The position numbers and the translations under genes were made by a program. Below, in pieces: positions 44,609 through 58,468 of a stretch of 64,000 nucleotides of DNA. Below the pieces are notes generated by a model, which made no database searches, had not been told where the DNA came from, and saw only the letters and a program-made list of their open reading frames with translations. Positions within the stretch are counted from its first letter, which is position 1. Each line of letters starts with the position of its first letter. Source of the stretch: Marinomonas algicola (lineage in GTDB: Bacteria; Pseudomonadota; Gammaproteobacteria; Pseudomonadales; Marinomonadaceae); NCBI RefSeq assembly GCF_014805825.1, contig NZ_CP061941.1, forward strand, positions 3,348,001 through 3,412,000. The letters are read 5' to 3'.

Positions 44609-45607
44609 TTATACACTCATGCGTAGGCCCTTCAACGCCATTTTTCGGCTAAACAAGGTATTTTTCTTGTGGCTAGGGGACCAGCCTAATATAAATCGGT
44701 GAAAATCAGCCCAGGCAACAGGAAACAAATCACACCATTCTTTTGCAACCGCTTCAGCCAAATCAGGCGACTCACCCAAGCTGATAATCGAGCCAGACAA
44801 TGCCGTAAAATACAGATCGAGCAAATAGTCTAGATGCTGTTGAAGTGATTGCTCACTTAAGCAACTACCTAAAAAATACGCTAGATCTTGAACACCAACG
44901 CCCTTCCCAACATATTGAAAATCAACCGCTGATACAGTAGAACCGTCATCAGAAAAACAAAAATTAGCGACTTTTGCATCTCCATGCACAAGGGTTTGAA
45001 AACGTGCATTATCAAGCTTACTTGTTATCTGCAATGCGGCATTTTTAAACTCTCCTTCCGACATACTTTGCCATTCAGATTGACGAGTCGATAAATGCCA
45101 ATAGGTCCCTTTCTCCCATAACCCTTGAGGCCAGTCTTTACTAGGCTTTTCCTGAATAAATCGGGCATGAAATGTCGCAAGCCAATGTAAGCAAGGTACG
45201 CACTCGAAAACGTTTAATTGCGAATGCCTTTTAGAGAAACCGGCGACATCCAAATCTTCGAGCAGAATATATACCTCGTTGTCTTGGGTACTCAGTACGC
45301 CATAACACTCAGCCACAACGCAGCTTGCTGTATCACAGTGCAAAGCCCAATTCTGGTACCAGTTTTTTTCAACTTGATAAGAATGAATTTTCCGATCAGT
45401 CGCTTGTTTCGAATCCCACCCTCGAGGGTGAGAGATATGCTCAGGTACAGAGATACGCTTTAGGATGACAGAAGGTATGCCCTCTACACCAGTAACCGAA
45501 TATCGAACAATGGCTCCGCAGTCACTCCAGAGCGCTTGCAACACCTCAGAGAAAACCACAGAAGAGGCATTAAGTTGCCTTTTGATGTAAATTTCAGGGG
45601 TCATCAT
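44609..45607 (-). CDS. CHK/ecdysteroid-kinase-like phosphotransferase
   Basis: Protein-kinase-fold small-molecule kinase, 332 residues. The catalytic loop VHGDAKVANFCF (near 204-215) and the metal-binding DFQYVGKG (near 224-231) are typical of the CHK-like/EcKL aminoglycoside-phosphotransferase relatives. It converges on the peroxidase gene, stops 2 bp apart. Substrate unknown; family members phosphorylate alcohols such as choline, sugars or steroids. Confidence 0.78.
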   Translation of the reverse strand: MMTPEIYIKRQLNASSVVFSEVLQALWSDCGAIVRYSVTGVEGIPSVILKRISVPEHISHPRGWDSKQATDRKIHSYQVEKNWYQNWALHCDTASCVVAECYGVLSTQDNEVYILLEDLDVAGFSKRHSQLNVFECVPCLHWLATFHARFIQEKPSKDWPQGLWEKGTYWHLSTRQSEWQSMSEGEFKNAALQITSKLDNARFQTLVHGDAKVANFCFSDDGSTVSAVDFQYVGKGVGVQDLAYFLGSCLSEQSLQQHLDYLLDLYFTALSGSIISLGESPDLAEAVAKEWCDLFPVAWADFHRFILGWSPSHKKNTLFSRKMALKGLRMSV

Positions 45608-46056
45608 ATTCGATTCACCAAATTAATAAACAGTAGCAAAGATCCTCTCTTTAAAATCGCATATTACGACTTTAACATTCGTCGACTCCCTTTCAAACTC
45701 ACCTCGCCAACCAATCAACAGCTGAGGAAAGTCATCTATATGATTGCTGCTTTGCCTAGCAATTAAATTACGACGTGCCTTACTATTATAGATCAAGGGA
45801 GTACTTAGTCATCAGCTGTGATTTGATCATTTTAAGAGTGTCGGTTAATAACGTCATAGGACAGGTCAAATATAAGATTCTTATTGGCTCTACTATACAG
45901 CCTTGTTTGCACAGGCGCTTGGAGCAAAAAACTCTTAGCCGATGTTAATTTTGATGTACCTTAGAAAGCGTAATAGCAACAGTATGCAAAAAAGCCAATT
46001 CAGTATGATCATCATACAGAATTGGCGTCAGGCAATTAGAATAGATTTAAAGTGCA
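45608..46056. other. 450-bp region with no recognised gene
   Basis: AT-rich. It holds the promoter of the CHK-like kinase gene and, at the far end, the terminator of the DUF4105 gene. Several short frames exist, the longest 76 codons overlapping the kinase gene, but none has a convincing start or known motif. Confidence 0.5.
45987..46027 (-). terminator. Terminator of the DUF4105 gene
   Basis: Arms 45994-46009 and 46011-46026 pair over 16 bases with one mismatch; on the minus strand six T residues (45993-45988) follow. Confidence 0.85.
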
Positions 46057-47925
46057 TTAAAAGTAATGCAGAAGTGTTAGCTGAGTTGTCTTTTGCTCTA
46101 ATGAATCTTGTTTCCTCTCTGCAAATTTTGCTCTTAACTGCCAATCATTACTAAGCAAATAGGACCACTCTATTTGAGCCACCTGACGATTTTTATTCGC
46201 AGCATTTGGATCATCTAAATACTCATAAGAAGCCATTACTCTATGTATTTCACCTGAATATAGCCACTGTAATTGTGGACCCATTTGAAGTTGATAATTG
46301 TCATTATAAAATGAACTTGTCGCAGCACTACCATTAATTAATAATGAAAATAAATGATTTCCTTTCTTATTTGTCACACCAGCACCGCCCTTTATTCTAA
46401 AAGTGAGCTTATCATCGATTGAAAAGTCCCTTATTAAAGACGCATTAATTTGCCACGATTTGGGTGTAATCAAAGCATTAGAAGGCGCTAGAGAACGAAT
46501 ATTAATAAAAGAAATATGCTCAACCCTTAAATCATCATTTTCGGTTATGCCTAAACTACCACTGAACATAGATAATTCAGCACCTTCAAGGTAGCCTCCT
46601 TTTGAATCTAATAAATCATGATAAGAAGGCCGATATTCAAGTTGAGAAAAATACTCACCTTCTGTTTGCCCTATTGTCAGCCCGAGTCGTTGGGTTTTAT
46701 GACCTTCATCGTCTCGTACTTTTGGTATCACTGTCGGTAAAAAAACAGAAGATGGAGAGTATTTACTTCGTAATGACAACAGCTTAATTGATCGCATATT
46801 TAGATACGCGAGTTTAGATTTCTCTCGAGCAGAAAGATACCGACTGTATTGATAAGCCACCTCCAAAACCTGTGCTTGCTCTTCTTCATTAAAATCGGTC
46901 AAACCTTCTAAGGAAAGCGTCTCATTATTCACTAACTTTTTAACTTGGGCGATTTGGTCAGTATCTAACTGATTTAGCATCTGTTCCATTTGATTAACAA
47001 CGGATGGACGATAACTGACGTCTTGTAGGGCATCTGCATTTTTTAACTCACGTACTGTGTCAGCAGGTATTGCCCAATAATTAAAGTTTTTAGTCGTATG
47101 TAAGCGATCACTACTGGCATCAATCATCGCCAATAATTGGTAGGAACAGTTTTCTGAGAAAAAATAATATTCCATATGGATATTACGAACTTCCCACACA
47201 TGTCGAATAAACTGGTTTACTTCTTGTTGAGATAAATCTAATTTGTATTCCCAAATATCTCGACTTTCTAAAAAGTTATACTCTTTTACTTTTTCATAAT
47301 ATGGTGTCACCGATATGACACCTGGATAACCACCAGTTAACCCTTTGTAACTAAAAACTAACTGGTTATCTGCAGGATCAGCATTAGCGGCATAATTTAC
47401 CGCGTAATCTAATAAGGGGATATCATTATCTTTCTTTTTAATTCGCAACAACGTGTGACCGTACATAGACGACGGGCTATTTAAATACGCGGCAGGAAAT
47501 ACTAGATAGACACTTTCTCCATTCAAACGGTTATACCATGACTGAAATTCGGGACAATCAAGATCTACTAACCCTAAACCAAGCCGTTGTTCTTTTAGCC
47601 AATTAAACCGTGCTGGATAAAGACATTGAGATGCATTGTTAGGATTGTCGCCTACAAAATGACTCTGAAAAGATTTTATCGTGGCCGACAATTCTGCTTT
47701 AGGATCCAACTTTCCCTGTGGAGATAAGAAAAAATGATCGTCATCTACTTGGCTTTCATTGGGTGCAATTATACCAATTTGATGATAATGCAAAAGATCT
47801 AGCCATGGGCTGCTTTTAGCTAACTCAGTGAGTTTGTTATCAAGAGTATCTAACTCCACATCATGTTCTTGAGCTGTCACGGACAAGCCATATAGCATCA
47901 AACATAAAAAAATAAATAAACGCAT
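46057..47925 (-). CDS. DUF4105/Lnb-type periplasmic domain protein with barrel-like C terminus
   Basis: 622 residues with a cleavable signal peptide (cut likely after VTAQ, near 19). The DUF4105 domain, now named for the Lnb lipoprotein N-acyltransferase, spans about 100-280. It has the conserved histidine in SMYGHTLLRIKK (near 156-167) and cysteine in SENCSYQLL (near 258-266). The last 200 residues alternate polar and hydrophobic residues and end in phenylalanine (LLHYF), as outer-membrane barrels do. This suggests an outer-membrane-anchored enzyme (inference). Monocistronic, with its own terminator. Confidence 0.75.
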   Translation of the reverse strand: MRLFIFLCLMLYGLSVTAQEHDVELDTLDNKLTELAKSSPWLDLLHYHQIGIIAPNESQVDDDHFFLSPQGKLDPKAELSATIKSFQSHFVGDNPNNASQCLYPARFNWLKEQRLGLGLVDLDCPEFQSWYNRLNGESVYLVFPAAYLNSPSSMYGHTLLRIKKKDNDIPLLDYAVNYAANADPADNQLVFSYKGLTGGYPGVISVTPYYEKVKEYNFLESRDIWEYKLDLSQQEVNQFIRHVWEVRNIHMEYYFFSENCSYQLLAMIDASSDRLHTTKNFNYWAIPADTVRELKNADALQDVSYRPSVVNQMEQMLNQLDTDQIAQVKKLVNNETLSLEGLTDFNEEEQAQVLEVAYQYSRYLSAREKSKLAYLNMRSIKLLSLRSKYSPSSVFLPTVIPKVRDDEGHKTQRLGLTIGQTEGEYFSQLEYRPSYHDLLDSKGGYLEGAELSMFSGSLGITENDDLRVEHISFINIRSLAPSNALITPKSWQINASLIRDFSIDDKLTFRIKGGAGVTNKKGNHLFSLLINGSAATSSFYNDNYQLQMGPQLQWLYSGEIHRVMASYEYLDDPNAANKNRQVAQIEWSYLLSNDWQLRAKFAERKQDSLEQKTTQLTLLHYF

Positions 47926-47982
47926 AGGTACTTACTTTTTAAAGAGGCGTACTTAATCTAAACAAAGTAACCTTCTTATAGA

Positions 47983-48026
47983 TAAAAAAATGAGACTAAC
48001 ATCTAAAATAGACGCTAGCCTCATTT
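47983..48026 (-). terminator. Terminator of the DUF3015 gene
   Basis: Arms at 47988-48000 and 48014-48026 pair with a few mismatches, and a T-run follows on the minus strand. Confidence 0.7.
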
Positions 48027-48045
48027 AAACGAGTACTAGTAGAAA

Positions 48046-48531
48046 TTAACCTAGGTACTTAGTTAGTTCTTTAGTATTCGACATAACACCAATAACGCCT
48101 TCATACGCCGTTGTAGGTGTTACTTCAGCAGAAGCAAAAATTTGATCGAAATTCTGCTTCATTTGCGCATTAAACAATGCTTTATCTTCAGTTTGAACAC
48201 CAATCAAAGAAGCCAGTGCGTTAAGAGTCTCACCTTCACCTTTAGCCATATCAACAGCTAGAGGCTCAAGATTTTCATTCATAAATACCGCAACACCATT
48301 TGCTAATGGGCCATTAGCATCTTCACAACCTAGTGTACCTGAAGTCATACCGAAAGTTTGGTTGCCAGATGTTCCATTTGTTGTTGCAGCTAAAACGTGC
48401 TCATACCAAACATCAGCATCTTTAAAAATAACTTCCGTACCTAGACCACAGCCAGCTGGACCATGACCACCGGCTGCAAATGATGTGGCTGACAAACCGG
48501 CTAGAACAGCTGATAATACTAATTTTTTCAT
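48046..48531 (-). CDS. DUF3015 family periplasmic protein
   Basis: 161 residues from the ATG at 48531 (MKKLVLSAVLAGLSATSFA), about 8 bases after AAGG; an ATG two codons earlier is too close to it. The signal peptide is cut after SFA. The mature protein begins AGGHGPAGCGLG, typical of DUF3015, with a second cysteine in TLGCEDANG. The family is small, secreted and of unknown function. Monocistronic. Confidence 0.85.
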   Translation of the reverse strand: MKKLVLSAVLAGLSATSFAAGGHGPAGCGLGTEVIFKDADVWYEHVLAATTNGTSGNQTFGMTSGTLGCEDANGPLANGVAVFMNENLEPLAVDMAKGEGETLNALASLIGVQTEDKALFNAQMKQNFDQIFASAEVTPTTAYEGVIGVMSNTKELTKYLG

Positions 48532-48725
48532 ATACATATCCTTTATATAGAGTTAAAAACTGACTCAAAAAAGCGAGCCAAGTAATACATTTAATTATAA
48601 GTACAGAAACCATGTACTCAACAATTATCCTTACTCATTAAAGAAATTTGAAAGAACAAACAATGTAAGCATAGTACTTATATTATTCGTGCTTATAGCT
48701 ATAATTCTCTTTAAATTTCAGTCAT

Positions 48726-48757
48726 AAAAAAACCCTGATGGCGTGAGCCATCAGGGC
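48726..48757 (-). terminator. rRNA operon terminator
   Basis: Ten-bp arms CCCTGATGGC (48733-48742) and GCCATCAGGG (48747-48756), 4-base loop, and seven T residues on the minus strand right after. Lies 15 bp downstream of the 5S gene. Confidence 0.95.
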
Positions 48758-48770
48758 TTTCTAATTGAAA

Positions 48771-48886
48771 CTTGACGACGACCTACTCTCACATGGCGAA
48801 TGCCACACTACCATTGGCGATGACGCTTTTCACTTCTGAGTTCGGGATGGGATCAGGTGGTTCAACGTCTCTATGATCGTCAAGCA
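48771..48886 (-). rRNA. rrf: 5S ribosomal RNA
   Basis: About 116 bases. The minus strand contains the conserved CCGAACTCAGAAGTGAAA core and closing ends TTGACGATC / GTCGTCAAG. Last gene of the operon; ends are estimated to a few bases. Confidence 0.95.
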
Positions 48887-49146
48887 AACCGGTTGCGTTC
48901 GTTCTGAGTGCCTGTGTTAAGCCCTTAGGCTTAATCCAGCTTGTTCACTCACAACACGCCAGTACGTGCTTGAATCTTTAACAATGCGTTTTTGAAATAG
49001 CGATAACCAAGTATCAAACCAGCCACATCATCGCTGATGCGCGTCGTAATCTGTGTCTCTATGATCTTTTCATGATACGTTTGACCCTTCTCTTTTCGAG
49101 TTTTCTCAGTCTCTCTTTATCACTTAAAACCACTTTGGTGTTATAT
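48887..49146 (-). other. 23S-5S intergenic spacer
   Basis: 260 bp without a tRNA or reading frame that I can recognise. Presumably removed during processing. Confidence 0.6.
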
Positions 49147-52031
<2,885 letters not shown>

Positions 52032-52235
52032 ATATAACCCAAAGTAGTTTTTTGATGCCTAACGCTTCTTAAAGAAGAGCCAGTATCAAAACAACACTTA
52101 GATCACATACCAACGATGCTTTTGTGTCATCACTGGATTTTACGATTTTAGAAAGTCATCCAGGTTATTCTCAATAAAGAGAAAGATGCTTTCCACCGGT
52201 TTGACGCTTGATTATCGTCTATTTCAAAAAGTTAC

Positions 52236-52250
52236 ATTGTTAAAGAGCAA
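52236..52250 (-). promoter_or_regulatory. boxA antitermination element in the 16S-23S spacer
   Basis: TTGCTCTTTAACAAT on the minus strand, the canonical boxA bound by NusB/S10, placed about 200 bp before 23S. The rest of 52032-52405 contains no gene. Confidence 0.85.
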
Positions 52251-52405
52251 GTTTAGTGCAAAGCACTAAGTCAGAAATTAACGCATAAGAATGCCTAAAT
52301 AATTAACATGAATTATTTAGAGGTTAATGTCTTGCTTAAGGCTTTGACCAGATTGTTAGCAGCAGAATGAATACACTAGGACAGCGAATTCAGTTGAGTA
52401 AGTAA

Positions 52406-52481
52406 TGGTGGAGCTATGCGGGATCGAACCGCAGACCTCCTGCGTGCAAAGCAGGCGCTCTCCCAGCTGAGCTATAGCCCC
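52406..52481 (-). tRNA. tRNA-Ala (anticodon TGC)
   Basis: 76 bases from GGGGCTATAGCTCAG to ...AGCTCCACCA; the CCA end is encoded. Anticodon TGC at 52448-52446. Second spacer tRNA. Confidence 0.98.
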
Positions 52482-52614
52482 ATTTATTACTCTATGTATT
52501 TGGTGAGTTAAAGAAGATACCTTCAACTTCATACCAGAACACCAAGAACAAGCTGTTTAACACCGACATTTAGCGAACTAAATGAAAACGTAAACCACAC
52601 TGCTATTGATATAT

Positions 52615-52691
<77 letters not shown>

Positions 52692-52787
52692 AAATACATA
52701 AGAATCAATTGATTCAATTTTCTGTGCTTCTCTATAAATTAGTCATCAGATAATTTGTGTGAACGCTCACCAGAGCTTCGTATCGTT

Positions 52788-54325
<1,538 letters not shown>

Positions 54326-54602
54326 AAGATCTTGTGCTGATAAATCAGCTTGCTTACTCAAATTTAACTCTAACTAAACTTAAATGTTTGTTTGATAAAT
54401 CAAACAAACAAGAACGAATTGAAAGTGTTTGGACTCTCGTAAGACTTCAAATTTTTCGAAGTCTCCAGCGAGCGCCCACACAAATTATCTGATTAACTAT
54501 TTTAAAGAGCGTGCTGACCAAAGTAAGACAAAAAGAACACAGTGTTTTGTTTCTTCTTGCTGGGCAGTCACTCGTTGTTCTGAGTGGTTGTCCGTGTCAG
54601 CG
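54326..54602 (-). other. rRNA leader with boxB- and boxA-like elements
   Basis: Leader of the rRNA operon. A hairpin at 54442-54464 (AGACTTC / GAAGTCT) is a boxB-like element, and GCTCTTTAAAATA at 54510-54498 is the leader boxA. A further AT-rich palindrome (TGTTTGTTTGA / TCAAACAAACA) lies at about 54385-54411 and may help process the 16S 5' end. Confidence 0.75.
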
Positions 54603-54637
54603 AGGGCGTATAATAAGGATCTACAAATTTAGTGCAA
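54603..54637 (-). promoter_or_regulatory. rrn P1-type promoter
   Basis: On the minus strand: -35 TTGCAC (54637-54632), 16-bp spacer, -10 TATTAT (54615-54610), then a GC-rich discriminator and CTGACACGG, as in E. coli rrnB P1. The -35 box lies within the last codons of msrQ. Confidence 0.85.
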
Positions 54638-55226
54638 GTCTTTTTTTAATTTTATTTAAAAAAACTTCTTTTAACCTGATTACCAGCGGAACAATCATAA
54701 TCAAAGTTAGCCAGATTGCGATTTCAGGACTACTTTTCACTTGCCACCATAAATGAGCAATAACACATAAAGTAGCCAAGTAAAAAAATCGGTGTACTGT
54801 CTTCCACTTCTTTCCTAACTTTTTGATCATCCTCTTAGGGCTTGTAATAGCAAGCATTAACAGAATCAAAAAAGCGACCAACCCTACATATATATATGGT
54901 CTTTTCAAAACATCTTCACTAATCCAAAGCCAACTAAAACCCGCATGCAATACTAAATAGGCCAATAGATGCAATAAACTATACCCAAAAGCCGTCAGTC
55001 CAATGAAACGGCGATATCTAGACACTACCTTTAATCTGGGGTGTTTTACTAAAATAGATAGACTGAGAGTAATACTCATAAATATTGAAGCCCATATACC
55101 TGAAAGCGTCATAAATGGCTCTGCAGGGTCAGGAAAATAACGCCCAGAAAATAAAGAGTATAAAAGCCAAAGCAATGGCAAACAAAATACAATAACCACA
55201 ATTGGTTTCTCTTTCCTATCCCACAT
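54621..55226 (-). CDS. msrQ: Heme membrane subunit MsrQ
   Basis: Inner-membrane heme b protein (old name YedZ) that passes electrons from the quinone pool to MsrP. 201 residues with about six membrane segments; heme-ligand histidines are expected in LLHLLAYLVLHAG and WKTVHRFFYL. It follows msrP by 18 bp. Its last codons overlap the -35 region of the rRNA promoter, so it has no room for its own terminator. Confidence 0.93.
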   Translation of the reverse strand: MWDRKEKPIVVIVFCLPLLWLLYSLFSGRYFPDPAEPFMTLSGIWASIFMSITLSLSILVKHPRLKVVSRYRRFIGLTAFGYSLLHLLAYLVLHAGFSWLWISEDVLKRPYIYVGLVAFLILLMLAITSPKRMIKKLGKKWKTVHRFFYLATLCVIAHLWWQVKSSPEIAIWLTLIMIVPLVIRLKEVFLNKIKKRLALNL

Positions 55227-55244
55227 ACGCTACTCCAGTATTGA

Positions 55245-56231
55245 TCAAAAGTTTTTCACTAAGTTCATACCAGAATACAAATCCGAGACCTCTTCGGCGT
55301 AACCATTAAACATTTGAGTTTCAATGACATTAGGAAATAAAATTCCTCCAGGTAAACGCCGCTCTTGCTTCTGGGTCCAACGAGGGTGATCAACGCCTGG
55401 GTTTACATTGGCATAAAAACCATATTCTTGAGGGGCCAACATATTCCAAGTTGTTTTTGGCATCTTTTCCACAAAACGAATCTTAACAATTGATTTTATG
55501 CTTTTAAAACCGTATTTCCACGGGACGACTAATCTTACTGGAGCACCATTTTGATTAGGTAAGACACTGCCGTACATACCAACAGATAAAAAAGCCAGCT
55601 TATTCATTGCTTCTTCGATCGTTAAGCCTTCACGATAAGGCCATTCAATACTCCCGCTTCGCTGGCCTGGCATTTGATTTGGGTCATGCAGGGTTTCAAA
55701 GTAAACATACTTAGCTTTTGAATTTGGTTTAAACTTTTGTAACACTGACGCCAAAGAGATACCAACCCAAGGAACAACCATTGACCAAGCTTCAACACAT
55801 CTTAATCTATAAATTCTTTCTTCTAATTGATTTTCATTAATGATGTCTTCCAACGCAAAAGTACCTGTAATGTCAGCCTCTCCTTCAACGGTTATACTCC
55901 AAGGATCCGTTTTTAATAACGACGATTTTTCGGCTGGATCACCTTTTCCATAACCAAATTCATAAAAGTTATTGTAACTGGAGGCCACATCAAAAGGCGC
56001 AACCTTTTCCGATGCCCCATAAGGTGTTTCTATAATATTATTGAATGCCGAACTGATTGTGTTAGGGACAGGCAATCCATTACCAACTTCTTTCGCGAAT
56101 AAAGAGGGTGATGCAACCCCAATCGCAGCAACGGTAGAGGCTTGAATAAACTGTCGTCTATTAAGGTAGGTAGATTGATCCGTTACTTCGTATTCCGCAC
56201 AGTCTGATTTTTTTCTCGATTTAATTATCAT
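55245..56231 (-). CDS. msrP: Periplasmic methionine sulfoxide reductase MsrP
   Basis: Molybdopterin enzyme (old name YedY) that repairs oxidised methionine in periplasmic proteins. The twin-arginine signal LNRRQFIQA has its arginines at 25-26. The molybdenum cysteine is C145 in RLRCVEAWS. 328 residues. It forms the conserved pair with msrQ. Separated from pssA by the terminator at 56302-56331. Confidence 0.95.
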   Translation of the reverse strand: MIIKSRKKSDCAEYEVTDQSTYLNRRQFIQASTVAAIGVASPSLFAKEVGNGLPVPNTISSAFNNIIETPYGASEKVAPFDVASSYNNFYEFGYGKGDPAEKSSLLKTDPWSITVEGEADITGTFALEDIINENQLEERIYRLRCVEAWSMVVPWVGISLASVLQKFKPNSKAKYVYFETLHDPNQMPGQRSGSIEWPYREGLTIEEAMNKLAFLSVGMYGSVLPNQNGAPVRLVVPWKYGFKSIKSIVKIRFVEKMPKTTWNMLAPQEYGFYANVNPGVDHPRWTQKQERRLPGGILFPNVIETQMFNGYAEEVSDLYSGMNLVKNF

Positions 56232-56292
56232 GCCTTACTCCTCAGTAATAGTTAAGTAGACACAACAAAATCCAAAGGGTTCCGCCTAAGTC

Positions 56293-56331
56293 AAAAAAAA
56301 AGGGGACCTGCCAACTCAAAGCAAATCCCCC
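56293..56331 (-). terminator. Terminator after pssA
   Basis: On the minus strand a 10-bp stem (GGGGATTTGC with GCAGGTCCCC, two G-U pairs) followed by about nine T residues. Separates the clcA-type/hemJ/hemL/pssA run from msrPQ. Confidence 0.85.
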
Positions 56332-56355
56332 CGTTATCAATTACGATTCGCTTAA

Positions 56356-57126
56356 CTATCTAAATGGTTTAAAAAATATACCTAGCAGGCCTGACAACCC
56401 ATAAAAAACAAATACGGCCATCAGTACAATTGCAGGCTCTAGCGCAACAAGCACCAGCACCAAAACAGCACTCAGTAACACCACAAATGGAACACGACCT
56501 TTAAGATCCAAATCCTTGAAGCTGCGATACTTCACATTACTTACCATTAAGAGTCCAGTTACTGGAACTAAAAGTGCCATAATAGATGCGAGATCAGCAC
56601 CCGCTATACCCACTTCATTTGCCGCCCAGATAACACCAGCAACAATTAATGCGGCCGCAGGACTTGGCAACCCAGTAAAGTAGCGTTTCTCTTCAACCCC
56701 AAGCATAGTATTAAAACGCGCCAATCTAAGAGCGGCGCCGACTGCGTAGATAAAAGCGGCTATCCAGCCAACCTTCCCTAACGGGGCCAAACACCAAGAA
56801 AACGCAACTAAGGCAGGAGCGATACCAAAAGACACCATATCGGATAGAGAATCATACTCAGCGCCGAACGCACTTTCAGTATGGGTTAAACGAGCAACCC
56901 GACCATCAAGGGTGTCTAAAATTCCAGCGATAAAAATAGCGGATGCGGCCTGAATAAAGTCACCATTCATAGCTGCAATAATTGAGTAAAAACCAGAAAA
57001 TAAAGCCGCTGTTGTAAACAAATTAGGTAATAAATACACCCCTTTTCGTGGTTGTTTTCTGGTTGTCATATTCTCATCGGATTCAACTTCTACATCTGGA
57101 ATAGGATCATTATCTTCAATTGACAT
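56356..57126 (-). CDS. pssA: CDP-diacylglycerol-serine O-phosphatidyltransferase
   Basis: Membrane enzyme making phosphatidylserine, the precursor of phosphatidylethanolamine. The CDP-alcohol phosphotransferase motif is complete: D74-G75...A78-R79...G88...D92...D96. 256 residues with several membrane segments and an acidic N terminus (about 1-20). 15 bp after hemL; last gene of its run. Confidence 0.9.
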   Translation of the reverse strand: MSIEDNDPIPDVEVESDENMTTRKQPRKGVYLLPNLFTTAALFSGFYSIIAAMNGDFIQAASAIFIAGILDTLDGRVARLTHTESAFGAEYDSLSDMVSFGIAPALVAFSWCLAPLGKVGWIAAFIYAVGAALRLARFNTMLGVEEKRYFTGLPSPAAALIVAGVIWAANEVGIAGADLASIMALLVPVTGLLMVSNVKYRSFKDLDLKGRVPFVVLLSAVLVLVLVALEPAIVLMAVFVFYGLSGLLGIFFKPFR

Positions 57127-57141
57127 TTAGAGCCTCTCTTC

Positions 57142-58443
57142 CTAATTTGAATTATTTAAAGATTTGATTTTCCGAAAAGCGCGTTCTGCAGCCGCTAGAG
57201 TAAAATCAATGTCTTCTTGGGTATGAGCCTGAGAAATAAATCCAGCTTCATAAGCCGCAGGGGCAAAATACACTCCCTCCTCAAGCATAAAATGGAAGAA
57301 TTGCTTAAAGCGCTCAGTATCACAAGCCATCATTTCTTTAAATGAGGTAATAGCATTAGACTCAGTAAAAAAGAAACCGAACATGCCTCCTACACTGACG
57401 GCATGGAAAGGAATCCCTACTTGTCTTGCGGCTTCAATAAGACCGCTGACTAGAGCATTCGCTTTTTCTTCTAAAATAGAGTGAAAGTTTGGTTCACTGA
57501 TGACATTCAACGCCGTCAAACCCGCTACCATAGCAATTGGATTGCCGGATAAAGTACCGGCTTGATATACAGGACCTAACGGCGCGATATGCTCCATTAT
57601 TTCTCGCTTACCGCCGAAAGCACCAACAGGCATGCCAGCACCAATCACTTTACCAAGGGTAGTAAGGTCAGGAACAATACCAAACTTCTCTTGGGCTCCT
57701 CCTAACGCAACACGAAATCCAGTCATAACTTCATCAAAGATCAACACAGCACCACATGAATCACAAACGTCTCTTAATGTCTCAAGAAACCCTTCTATTG
57801 GCGGAATGCAGTTCATATTCCCAGCCACGGGTTCAACAATAATACAAGCTATTTCACGGCCTATGTCACTAAAGCACTGCTTCACTTCTTCAATATCATT
57901 GTACTGCAGAGTAATAGTATGTTTTGCAATATCAGCCGGAACGCCTGGCGAGTTCGGCACTCCTAATGTTAAAGCACCAGAACCCGCTTTAACTAATAAT
58001 GAGTCTGAATGGCCATGGTAACAACCTTCAAACTTTACAATCTTATCTCTACCAGTAAAACCGCGAGCTAAACGAATAGCACTCATTGTGGCTTCAGTGC
58101 CAGAACTCACCATTCGAACCATATCCATTGAAGGAACCAGTTCACACACTTTTTCCGCCATAGTAATTTCAACTTCGGTTGGTGCACCAAAGCTTAAACC
58201 AAAATCCATTTGCTCTCTAATAGCGTCCAACACTTTTGGGTGAGAATGACCAATAATCATAGGTCCCCAAGAGCCTACATAATCGACATAACGGTTTTCA
58301 TCTTCATCGTATACATAAGCACCCAGTGCTTTTTGGAAAAATATAGGTGTACCACCTACCCCTTTAAAGGCTCGTACCGGAGAATTAACGCCTCCAGGAA
58401 TTCGATGTTGTGCTCTTTCAAATAATGTTTCAGATCGACTCAT
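57142..58443 (-). CDS. hemL: Glutamate-1-semialdehyde 2,1-aminomutase
   Basis: PLP enzyme that makes 5-aminolevulinate in the C5 heme pathway. The PLP lysine is K265 in TLGKVIGAGMPVG, and the segments HSHPKVLDA and SSGTEATMSAIRLARG are typical. 433 residues. It lies 25 bp after hemJ and 15 bp before pssA. Its product feeds both heme and, through uroporphyrinogen III, the cobalamin pathway encoded elsewhere in the window. Confidence 0.96.
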   Translation of the reverse strand: MSRSETLFERAQHRIPGGVNSPVRAFKGVGGTPIFFQKALGAYVYDEDENRYVDYVGSWGPMIIGHSHPKVLDAIREQMDFGLSFGAPTEVEITMAEKVCELVPSMDMVRMVSSGTEATMSAIRLARGFTGRDKIVKFEGCYHGHSDSLLVKAGSGALTLGVPNSPGVPADIAKHTITLQYNDIEEVKQCFSDIGREIACIIVEPVAGNMNCIPPIEGFLETLRDVCDSCGAVLIFDEVMTGFRVALGGAQEKFGIVPDLTTLGKVIGAGMPVGAFGGKREIMEHIAPLGPVYQAGTLSGNPIAMVAGLTALNVISEPNFHSILEEKANALVSGLIEAARQVGIPFHAVSVGGMFGFFFTESNAITSFKEMMACDTERFKQFFHFMLEEGVYFAPAAYEAGFISQAHTQEDIDFTLAAAERAFRKIKSLNNSN

Positions 58444-58468
58444 AAAAAATAACCACTACTCAATAATA

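Noticed and set aside
45536..45766. 76-codon plus-strand frame overlapping the start of the CHK-like kinase
   Set aside because: Overlaps a supported gene on the other strand and has no recognisable feature.
48575..48727. Plus-strand open frame with a hydrophobic C-terminal end between the DUF3015 gene and the rRNA terminator
   Set aside because: No ATG, GTG or TTG in a usable place and it runs into the rRNA terminator; not supported as a gene.
57632..58021. 129-codon plus-strand frame inside hemL
   Set aside because: Antisense shadow of a conserved gene, no ribosome site.
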